Source: Chitinophaga polysaccharea
GTDB taxonomy: Bacteria > Bacteroidota > Bacteroidia > Chitinophagales > Chitinophagaceae
DNA: 64,000 nucleotides
NCBI RefSeq assembly: GCF_902150045.1
Contig: NZ_CABFVU010000001.1
Span: 3,100,001-3,164,000, forward strand
Reading direction: 5' to 3'
Part shown: piece after piece, positions 29,293 through 36,249 of the stretch
Position numbering within the stretch: position 1 is the first letter of the stretch
Layout: the number at the start of each line of letters is the position of its first letter
Notes under the pieces: model-generated
Database searches by the model: none
The model's input: only the letters and a program-made list of their open reading frames with translations
What the model was told of the DNA's origin: nothing
Position numbers and translations under genes: made by a program

Positions 29293-30531
29293 ATGAACCT
29301 TGTCCGGCAAACGATCCGTCTTTATCAAAATGCTTATACCGGTCTTGCTCCCGCTACCTGGTGGTTGTCGCTTGTATTGCTGATCAACAGGAGTGGCACG
29401 ATGGTCATTCCTTTTATGACCGTGTATCTTACCCAGCATCTTCACTTCAGCATTGCCCAGGCAGGCCTGGTAATGGCCTGTTTTGGTACCGGTGCCATTG
29501 TTGGCGCCCTTTTGGGCGGATGGCTGTCCGACAAGATCGGTTTCTACCAGGTACAGTTCTGGAGTCTTTTCTCTAACGGATTATTATTCATTTTATTGGG
29601 TCAGATGCGCACCTTTGAACAAATATGTGTGTGCGTATTTGTGATGAGCTCAGTGGGCGATGCCTTCCGGCCGGCCAACAGTATTGCGATTGCCGCCTAC
29701 AGCGCCTTGGAAAACCGGACCCGGTCGTATGCCCTGAACCGGTTGGCAGTGAACCTTGGCTGGTCGGTAGGCCCTGCCATTGGAGGTATCCTGGCCAGCT
29801 TCAGCTACCAGCTTCTGTTCTGGGTGGATGGCTTTACCTGTATGTTGGCCGCCATCCTGATGCGGATTTTCCTGCCACCGGTACCTGCGCCGCCTAAAGC
29901 GGTTAAAACCGCTGTAAAGAAAGAAGATAAGGTATGGAGGGATCATATTTACCTGTGGTTCCTGCTGTTTGCCACAGTGAACGCCATCTGCCTGTTCCAG
30001 TTCTCCAGTATTGTGCCCCTGTATTTCAAGGAAGTAATGCACCTGGAGGAATGGGCCATCGGGCTCAATATGTCGGTGAACGGGATCCTGATTGCGCTGG
30101 TGGAAATGGTGATGGTGTACCGCCTCGACGGGAAAATGCCTAACCTGGCCTTTGTGGCCCGGGGCGCTATGATGGTTTGTTTTTCCTATATGCTGCTTTG
30201 CTTCCTGCCGCCGGTATGGGCGCTGGCAGTGGTGTTTATGGTGGTGATCACTTTCGGGGAGATGTTCTGCCTGCCTTTTATGAACAGTTTCTGGATCGGC
30301 AGGAGCCGGGACCATAACCGGGGGCAGTATGCTGCGCTCTATACCATTTCCTATTCCCTGGCCAATATAGTATCGCCTACCACGGGGGCTTTCGTGGTGC
30401 AGCATCTTGGGTTTAAGCCCTGGTGGGGTATTACGGCGCTGGGATGTGTGTTGTCGGGAGGCGGTTTTTTGTGGTTGCAGAAGAAGATAGGGGTGGACAG
30501 GAAAGAAGTAAATGATACCAGGCTGGCATAA
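29293..30531 (+). CDS. MFS transporter
   Basis: The 412-residue integral membrane protein has about 12 hydrophobic helices. The major facilitator signature between helices 2 and 3 is GALLGGWLSDKIGFYQV near residue 75. The middle loop (about 205-220) is charged (KAVKTAVKKEDKVWRDH), as expected between the two six-helix halves. It is probably a proton-coupled efflux or uptake carrier, with the substrate unknown. An AraC-type regulator lies 88 bases downstream on the same strand. Confidence 0.88.
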   Translation: MNLVRQTIRLYQNAYTGLAPATWWLSLVLLINRSGTMVIPFMTVYLTQHLHFSIAQAGLVMACFGTGAIVGALLGGWLSDKIGFYQVQFWSLFSNGLLFILLGQMRTFEQICVCVFVMSSVGDAFRPANSIAIAAYSALENRTRSYALNRLAVNLGWSVGPAIGGILASFSYQLLFWVDGFTCMLAAILMRIFLPPVPAPPKAVKTAVKKEDKVWRDHIYLWFLLFATVNAICLFQFSSIVPLYFKEVMHLEEWAIGLNMSVNGILIALVEMVMVYRLDGKMPNLAFVARGAMMVCFSYMLLCFLPPVWALAVVFMVVITFGEMFCLPFMNSFWIGRSRDHNRGQYAALYTISYSLANIVSPTTGAFVVQHLGFKPWWGITALGCVLSGGGFLWLQKKIGVDRKEVNDTRLA

Positions 30532-30561
30532 CTGCCTGGAATTTGAGATATTGTCCAACAC

Positions 30562-30594
30562 TTTACCATTATTGCCACATTATTCCTAATTTTG
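30562..30594 (+). promoter_or_regulatory. Candidate Bacteroidota promoter for the AraC-type gene
   Basis: A perfect -7 motif TAATTTTG (30587-30594) is preceded after 21 bases by TTTA (30562-30565), close to the -33 TTTG consensus of Bacteroidota sigma-A promoters. Transcription would start about 30600, just before the ATG at 30619. Confidence 0.45.
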
Positions 30595-30618
30595 CAGATA
30601 AAGTAGTAAAATTGGTTA

Positions 30619-31506
30619 ATGAAAGTAATTCAATTTACTGTCCCCGTTGCCGATGAAGGTGCTGTAGTGATACAGGAAGATATACTCCCTTACTTCTATA
30701 ACTACCTGCATCGTCATAAGGAGGCGCAGGTAACACTTATTATAAAAGGGGAAGGCACCCTGATTGCCGGAAACTATACCCAGCCGTTCAAAGCGGGAGA
30801 TATTTACGTGATTGGCGCCAACCAGCCCCATATGTTTAAAGGGGATGCCCGTTATTTTGAGAATTTACAGGAGAAGAATATTCACGCTATCCATATCTTT
30901 TTTGATCATGAACATGCCTTACAGGGCTTGTTTTCACTGAAAGAGATGGACACCGTAAGGAAGTTCCTTCAACTCACGGCAAACAGTTTGCAATTGCCTG
31001 CAGAGTATGCAGAGAAAACAGCTGCAGATATTTTAAGGATTGCACGGCTCAGCGGAGCAGAAAGATTGCTGGCATTTGTAGGAATGCTGGTGTATTTCTC
31101 CAAACAGGTGAAGGACTGGAAGTCTTTATCCACCGGCTTTTCCAGACACTCTTACAGCGAATCGGAGGGATTGCGGATGAATGATATTTACCAGTACACC
31201 CTGGAGCATTATGCGGAAAATATATCACTGGGCCAAATTGCCGGTGTTGCGCATCTTACCACTTATGCCTTCTGCAAATACTTTAAAAAACATACGCGCA
31301 AAACATACCTCGAATTTCTGAATGAGATCAGGATCAATGTGGCCTGCAAAAATATCATTAATGGCGATTTCGACAGCATTGCGGCTGTAGCCTATGCTAC
31401 CGGATATAATAATCCCATCACGTTTAACCGGGTGTTCAGAAAAGTAACGGGAATGTCGCCCTCCGCGTATGCGAGGCAATACCGTTTTGCGGAGGAACTA
31501 AAGTAG
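30619..31506 (+). CDS. AraC-family transcriptional regulator with cupin sensor domain
   Basis: The 295-residue regulator has an N-terminal cupin-like ligand pocket (about 20-110; IKGEGTLIAGNYTQPFKAGDIYVIGANQPHMF). Its C-terminal AraC-type double helix-turn-helix (about 190-292) contains ISLGQIAGVAHLTTYAFCKYFKKHT and IAAVAYATGYNNPITFNRVFRKVTGMSPSAYARQY. The second recognition region closely follows the family signature. Such regulators usually respond to a small molecule, often a sugar. The ligand is unknown. The MFS transporter immediately upstream could be a target. Confidence 0.9.
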   Translation: MKVIQFTVPVADEGAVVIQEDILPYFYNYLHRHKEAQVTLIIKGEGTLIAGNYTQPFKAGDIYVIGANQPHMFKGDARYFENLQEKNIHAIHIFFDHEHALQGLFSLKEMDTVRKFLQLTANSLQLPAEYAEKTAADILRIARLSGAERLLAFVGMLVYFSKQVKDWKSLSTGFSRHSYSESEGLRMNDIYQYTLEHYAENISLGQIAGVAHLTTYAFCKYFKKHTRKTYLEFLNEIRINVACKNIINGDFDSIAAVAYATGYNNPITFNRVFRKVTGMSPSAYARQYRFAEELK

Positions 31507-31592
31507 GGCGTCCTCCGGCCAGTAAGCGCTGTAGTGCAGTGCCCGCAGCCCTTTTTAAGAATTACCAGGTGAGCGCTGTATTAATCACGGTA

Positions 31593-32360
31593 TCAGGCCT
31601 GCGGTTGTTCAAACGACCATCCTGCTTCCAACAGCGGTGCCACCTGCGGGTGCAGGCCGATTATATCATCATTATTCTCCTTGATATCTTCCTGCTTCAG
31701 GTAATTTTTAACATACCTTGCTACCAGGTAGCCGATACCTACGCCCAGCAAACCAAAGATGATCAGACCGCCGGTGAAGGCGCCGATAACAACAAACAGT
31801 ATCGCTATGCCTGCCCAGGTGAAGTGATATTTATTAGCCAGCGTATCATGTTCATTGGCACAGCGGCCGCAACGCGGTACCTTTAATTCCAGTACAGAAA
31901 ACTTTACCTTGCGGGCAACAATGTAATTGGAACGGTCTTTCTCTATATATAATTTCTTTTCCAGTGCGCTGTTATTATCATGTGGCGCGCCTGCACAAAA
32001 ATAACAGATGTCCTGCCCTACATGTTTCCCGTACAGTTCTTCCAGCTGTTTTTCATACACCCAGATATTCTGGCGCAGCTCATCAGAAATATACAGGCCC
32101 AGTGCACATTTCACCAGTGTGGTGGCGCTGCCCAGGTCCCTGTCTTTGTTCCAGGCAACCAATGCAAAGGCTGTTAAGGCTGTGGCAATGTCGTCTTTTA
32201 CTGCCGGCTCATATGCGTATTTGTCATTGACTGCATCCACGTTAAAAACTTTCTTAATTGCCGTTACGGCTTCACGGGAGAGGAGGTTACTTTGCTCTAC
32301 ATCTTTTTGCAATTCTTCTATGCGTATCGCAATGTTGTTGCGCTTTTGCAGGTGTTCCAT
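31593..32360 (-). CDS. Membrane protein with two CxxC-type cysteine pairs, function unknown
   Basis: I do not recognise this 255-residue protein. The N-terminal half is helical and soluble (about 1-115), with a possible coiled coil at 1-25. Two cysteine pairs follow: DICYFCAGAPH near residue 120 and VPRCGRCANEHD near 165. Together they could form a zinc-binding module. Two adjacent hydrophobic segments (about 178-198 and 200-213) are rich in Gly and Ile, like a hairpin in the membrane. The tail is acidic. The topology suggests a cytosolic zinc domain tethered to the membrane. Confidence 0.6.
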   Translation of the reverse strand: MEHLQKRNNIAIRIEELQKDVEQSNLLSREAVTAIKKVFNVDAVNDKYAYEPAVKDDIATALTAFALVAWNKDRDLGSATTLVKCALGLYISDELRQNIWVYEKQLEELYGKHVGQDICYFCAGAPHDNNSALEKKLYIEKDRSNYIVARKVKFSVLELKVPRCGRCANEHDTLANKYHFTWAGIAILFVVIGAFTGGLIIFGLLGVGIGYLVARYVKNYLKQEDIKENNDDIIGLHPQVAPLLEAGWSFEQPQA

Positions 32361-32443
32361 AGGTAGGTGATAGTGTATTGGTCAGGCTAATATATATAGA
32401 ATATTTGTATTTTAATAATACAGGGCAGGGCCTAACCGGAAAC

Positions 32444-32560
32444 AAAAGAAGCTGTATCATAACTAACTTAATGGGTGTGAGAATCGCATATACGAAAATT
32501 TTCTCCACCCGGTACCCGAGTAAAATCGGGTAAAAGTTATTTATGAGACAGCTTCTTTTT
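32444..32560. mobile_element. 117-bp MITE-like element with IS1182-type terminal repeats
   Basis: The two ends are 26-base inverted repeats with only two mismatches (left 32444-32469, right 32534-32559/60). The right end, read inward, contains AAGAAGCTGTCTCATAAATA. This is identical over 20 bases to the left end of the IS1182-family element at 52829. The interior has no reading frame of note. It includes short GC-rich repeats around ACCCGGTACCCGAG. No target duplication could be made out. It lies just downstream of the radical SAM stop codon and may also act as a terminator. It is interpreted as a non-autonomous derivative mobilised by the same transposase. Confidence 0.75.
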
Positions 32561-32576
32561 ATTATCTGTATTATTT

Positions 32577-33872
32577 TCAATGCGCAAAATCGCTCATATA
32601 ATCGCCGGTAATACGCTCTATAGGAGGATTGAAGTAACCGAACTTCAGATCCGGGAACTCTTCATGGATTAACTCCTGCAGTTGTTTTACACCTAAGCAT
32701 TCTCCTGTTTCCGTGATACCCAGCTTACCAAGGTACCAGTCGGGATCAATATTGAAATTGCGCCACTGGATCATGTTCAGCCCTGTTTCCCGGATCAGTT
32801 TGCGCAATGCTTCGTATTCATCTGCGCTATCTGTCATACCCGGGAACACGAAATAGTTGATGGAGGTCCAGCCGCCGAATTCACGCACCACTTTCAGGCT
32901 TTCAATGATGTCTTCAAAAACGTAGTTGTTAGGACGGTAATACGGGGTGTAATATTTTTCCTGGGCAGAGTTCAGGCTTACGCGGATGCTGTTCAAACCC
33001 GCTTCGCAAAGCGCTCTTACAGCATCGGGCTTACTGCCGTTGGTGTTAATATTGATACTGCCTTTAGGCGTATGCTTACGTATTTCCAGGATGGATTCGC
33101 GGATGGTTTCCCACATGAGCAGGGGTTCGCCTTCACAGCCCTGTCCGAAGCTCACGATAGGGAAGGGCGCTGTTTCCAGGTGAGGTACCGTGTACTCTAC
33201 AATTTCTTCTGCAGTTGGTTTAAAACGGAGACGGTCCTGCGTTGAAACAATGCTTTCTTCTTCCGGCTGGAATGAAATACATCCAACGCAATTGGCATTA
33301 CATGCAGGAGAAGAAGGAATAGGGCATTCCCATCTTCCCATAAAATAATTACGGGCGGCAGGGCACTCATAAGTAAGCGCGCAGTTTTCCGCAAGATGTT
33401 GTACCAGCCTGTTATGAGGGTATGCTTCTACCAGGGTTTTTACGCCCTGTTTCACTTTTTTATCGTCAAATCCTGCGCATTCCTGGCGGATGTCTGCTTC
33501 AATGCGGGTGGCAGGCACATAAAATTTACCATCCAGCCAGCCTACTGCGGTATAGCAGAACAGTGGCAGGGTAGGCGCGTCCGGCATGGTTTCGTAGGCA
33601 GCCAGGTAAAAGCCGGTATGCGCCGGCGGTATGAAGGCGGCTACGGCCCATCCTTTATCGCACAGCTGCATATCGCCGGTGGCAGCGTTAATACCGATCC
33701 CACGGCGGCCGGGCAACTCATACAAATTACCTCCTTCCGGTAATTCAATCCATTCATCTGCTTCTACCGGCCATGCATCCCAGCCGCTGCGGCCGGTTAC
33801 GTACATGGAGGTATCTTCAAAAATATTACCGTTACCGTCTGAGTATAATATGTAAGGTGTTTGTTTCAGCAT
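32577..33872 (-). CDS. Radical SAM enzyme of unknown specificity
   Basis: The 431-residue protein has the radical SAM cluster motif C-x3-C-x2-C in ACNANCVGC (Cys 191, 195 and 198). The spacing to the middle of the protein is unusual, because about 180 residues precede it. Downstream are the expected GEPLLMW (near 235), ININTNGSKPDAVRALCEAGLNSIRVSLNSA (near 265) and INYFVFPGMTD segments of the partial TIM barrel. The long N-terminal domain is not recognised and carries further cysteines (near 132, 164, 170 and 183). These could be ligands for an auxiliary cluster, although this is speculative. It is the last gene of a three-gene minus-strand operon. Confidence 0.8.
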   Translation of the reverse strand: MLKQTPYILYSDGNGNIFEDTSMYVTGRSGWDAWPVEADEWIELPEGGNLYELPGRRGIGINAATGDMQLCDKGWAVAAFIPPAHTGFYLAAYETMPDAPTLPLFCYTAVGWLDGKFYVPATRIEADIRQECAGFDDKKVKQGVKTLVEAYPHNRLVQHLAENCALTYECPAARNYFMGRWECPIPSSPACNANCVGCISFQPEEESIVSTQDRLRFKPTAEEIVEYTVPHLETAPFPIVSFGQGCEGEPLLMWETIRESILEIRKHTPKGSININTNGSKPDAVRALCEAGLNSIRVSLNSAQEKYYTPYYRPNNYVFEDIIESLKVVREFGGWTSINYFVFPGMTDSADEYEALRKLIRETGLNMIQWRNFNIDPDWYLGKLGITETGECLGVKQLQELIHEEFPDLKFGYFNPPIERITGDYMSDFAH

Positions 33873-33892
33873 TTTTTGTTTTTATGTACTGT

Positions 33893-34480
33893 TTATTGCA
33901 CCCTGCTTTGGAAGAAGTTATTCAGGGCTTCCCTTTCTGCTGCGCCTGGTTCATCCAGTACTTCCAGTTGCAGGATCCTGTTATTTTTAAAATCGATCGT
34001 AAGCAGGTCGTTCCGCAAAATTACGTTATTCAGTTCGTTCCAGCCAACCAGCCTTTTGGAAAAGGTGCCCGGGAGGGTAATTCCGGTGGTATCCATTTTT
34101 ACATAAGAGGGCTGGAAAATGCGGTATTCCATCCAGCCTACATAGGCCAGGCCTGCGCCTACGAGGAACAGCAGCAAGGCGGTAACCGGGTTCAGGTGGG
34201 AAAGAAAGTACAAACTGCCGGTAAAGCAGATCAGCGCTTCTATCATCCTGGCTACGGTATTGGCCTCGGTAAATTTCCTAAACTTTCTCATGGTAAAAGG
34301 AAAGCCGATACAGGCGATCCCTATTACAAGAAAGAACACTGCCAGGAACCAGTTTGGCTGCGGACTGCGGTAAATACCAATCGCATTAAACAGGAACAGT
34401 ATGCCGGTAAGCCCATGCATTACCGGTAATAACCGGATTCTGCTGGGGGTATTCGGATGCAGGATGCGCAAACTATGCAT
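33893..34480 (-). CDS. Membrane protein with C-terminal PH-like domain, function unknown
   Basis: The 195-residue protein has four hydrophobic segments (about 18-36, 45-60, 82-96 and 100-116) followed by a soluble domain (about 125-195). The soluble part, YVKMDTTGITLPGTFSKRLVGWNELNNVILRND, resembles the beta-rich bacterial PH-like domains that follow membrane segments in several Bacteroidota proteins. I cannot name the function. It ends 20 bases before the radical SAM gene and starts 16 bases after the arginase-family gene, so the three are likely one transcript. Confidence 0.65.
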   Translation of the reverse strand: MHSLRILHPNTPSRIRLLPVMHGLTGILFLFNAIGIYRSPQPNWFLAVFFLVIGIACIGFPFTMRKFRKFTEANTVARMIEALICFTGSLYFLSHLNPVTALLLFLVGAGLAYVGWMEYRIFQPSYVKMDTTGITLPGTFSKRLVGWNELNNVILRNDLLTIDFKNNRILQLEVLDEPGAAEREALNNFFQSRVQ

Positions 34481-34496
34481 GTGCAGGAATGTGAGA

Positions 34497-35540
34497 TTAG
34501 GAATTTGAACTGATCAGCAGGTTGCAAAGTTTGAACAGCACACGGGCGCCTACGTTGGCATCCCATTCATCGTGTGAAGTGCTTACTTCATTCAGGTCGA
34601 AGCCAATCAGTTTCCTGCCGCTTTCAAGTACTTTTTTGAAAAGATAGTATACCTGTTCTGCTTCGAATCCGCCAGCCACCGGGGTTCCCGTATGCGGGCA
34701 TAATTTGGGATCGAGGCCATCGATATCAAAACTGATGTATACCTGTTGCGGTAAAGTGGCTACAATACTGTCGCAGATAGCTTTCCAGGATTCTCCTTCA
34801 AATTGTCTTTCCTTAATTTGTTTATCGAAGAAGGTTACAACACGGCCTTCGCTGTTATTGATATAATCCACTTCTTCTTCGCAGTAGTCGCGGATCCCTA
34901 CCTGTACCAGCCTGGAGAGCTGCGGTACTTCTGCCAGCGCATTGAACATGATGGAAGCGTGGGAGTATTTGAATCCTTCGTATGCATCGCGCAGATCGCA
35001 GTGTGCATCTATCTGGAGGATACCAAATTCGCCTTTGTTCTCGCCAATGGCTTTGAAGAAGCCCAGCGGCGTGCTATGATCGCCGCCTACAAGGCCCACC
35101 AGCTTGCCTTTTTCCAGCAGGGCTTTGGTTTGGGTGTATACCCATTCATTCATGGCCCTGGTGCCGTTGCTTACATCTACCAGTGTCTTTTTCAGGAACT
35201 CATTTTCAGAAATATCTCCCCCCTCAGTCAGGAATTTCAGGTACAGCTCTGCTTCCTTACGCAGGTAATCGCTGCGGAGCAGCAGGTGCTTGTCTGGTTC
35301 CCGCATATAGAAACCCTGTTTCCAGCCGTCTTTCACATCTGCATCGTACAGGTCTACCTGGAAAGAAGCCCTGAAAATATGTTCCGGGCCGCGGGCGGTA
35401 CCATTATTATAAGAAACGGTTACTTCCCAGGGAACAGGTAATAATACCAGTCTTGCCTCTTCTTCGGAAAAAGGCAAGCCAAAAACGTTGTTGGACAGCA
35501 GGCCAACCGAGTTAGGGTCAAATTGAGATAAATCTGCCAT
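34497..35540 (-). CDS. Arginase/agmatinase-family ureohydrolase
   Basis: The ATG at 35540 gives 347 residues starting MADLSQFDPNS; an in-frame extension upstream to 35609 is judged spurious. All manganese-ligand motifs of the ureohydrolase fold are present: GGDHSTPLGF, DAHCDLRDAY and SFDIDGLDP. The family contains arginase, agmatinase, formiminoglutamase and guanidine hydrolases. The residues seen do not single out one. The length is larger than for simple agmatinases because of an N-terminal extension of about 60 residues. It heads an operon with a membrane protein and a radical SAM enzyme. Confidence 0.82.
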   Translation of the reverse strand: MADLSQFDPNSVGLLSNNVFGLPFSEEEARLVLLPVPWEVTVSYNNGTARGPEHIFRASFQVDLYDADVKDGWKQGFYMREPDKHLLLRSDYLRKEAELYLKFLTEGGDISENEFLKKTLVDVSNGTRAMNEWVYTQTKALLEKGKLVGLVGGDHSTPLGFFKAIGENKGEFGILQIDAHCDLRDAYEGFKYSHASIMFNALAEVPQLSRLVQVGIRDYCEEEVDYINNSEGRVVTFFDKQIKERQFEGESWKAICDSIVATLPQQVYISFDIDGLDPKLCPHTGTPVAGGFEAEQVYYLFKKVLESGRKLIGFDLNEVSTSHDEWDANVGARVLFKLCNLLISSNS

Positions 35541-35634
35541 GATAAAGTCGTACTTTTCTAAATTCCGCGCAAAGATAGGATTATGTTTACTTACAGCCTC
35601 CCTTCTCATAAAAAGAATTGCCTTTTATATAAAT

Positions 35635-35668
35635 TTTGCCGGAAGAAGGTCATTTTGACTTAATTTTG
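35635..35668 (+). promoter_or_regulatory. Candidate promoter for ccmE-ccmF
   Basis: A TTTG at 35635-35638 and a perfect TAnnTTTG match, TAATTTTG, at 35661-35668 are separated by 22 bases, close to Bacteroidota housekeeping promoter geometry. The leader to the ccmE ATG would be about 105 bases and includes GGGAGGAGGTG around 35704. Confidence 0.5.
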
Positions 35669-35779
35669 CCGATTAATCGGAAACAAATAAAATAAGGCAA
35701 AAAGGGAGGAGGTGTTGAAGTTGCGCTGGTAAAGGGTTTTTGCAGCTTGTGTCTAATCAATAGGGAAGATAATTTTCAT

Positions 35780-36178
35780 ATGAAAAAAACAAATATTATT
35801 CTGCTGGTGGTGATTGCGGTGGCAATTGGAGTGATAGTGACTATGGTGGGTGATTTCAGTACCTATGAAACTTTTGCAACAGCCCGCGAGAAAGAAGGAA
35901 AAGAGTTCCACGTAATTGGTACGCTCGATACCTTAAAAGCTATGAACTACGATCCGATCAAAGATGCCAACCTGTTTAGCTTCTATGTCCACGATAAAAC
36001 CGGGGAATCCCACAAAGTAGTTTTCTACGGCGCCAAACCTACCGACTTTGAAAAGGCCGAATCCATTGTGCTCACAGGTAAAATGGAAGGCAATGAATTT
36101 CACTGCAGTAAAATACTGATGAAGTGCCCGTCCAAATATAAGGACGACCAGGTTGCTGTAAGCAACAAACAGTTGTAA
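35780..36178 (+). CDS. ccmE: Cytochrome c maturation protein CcmE, CxxxY variant
   Basis: CcmE is the periplasmic heme chaperone of system I cytochrome c maturation. The 132-residue product (ATG 35780) has one N-terminal membrane anchor (about 4-23) and an OB-fold domain (about 40-115). The heme-binding motif reads LMKCPSKYK, so a Cys (116) occupies the place of the covalent heme-binding His of the classical HxxxY motif, and the Tyr (120) is kept. Cys variants of this kind (CcmE* type, CxxxY) are known from some archaea and bacteria. An upstream in-frame extension to 35747 has no signal character. ccmF follows after 71 bases. ccmA, B, C and H are not present nearby. Confidence 0.88.
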   Translation: MKKTNIILLVVIAVAIGVIVTMVGDFSTYETFATAREKEGKEFHVIGTLDTLKAMNYDPIKDANLFSFYVHDKTGESHKVVFYGAKPTDFEKAESIVLTGKMEGNEFHCSKILMKCPSKYKDDQVAVSNKQL

Positions 36179-36249
36179 TAGCTATATGATATGATTGTCC
36201 ATCGCCGGATAATCCATGCCACAATATTTATATCTCTCAGAGGAATTTT

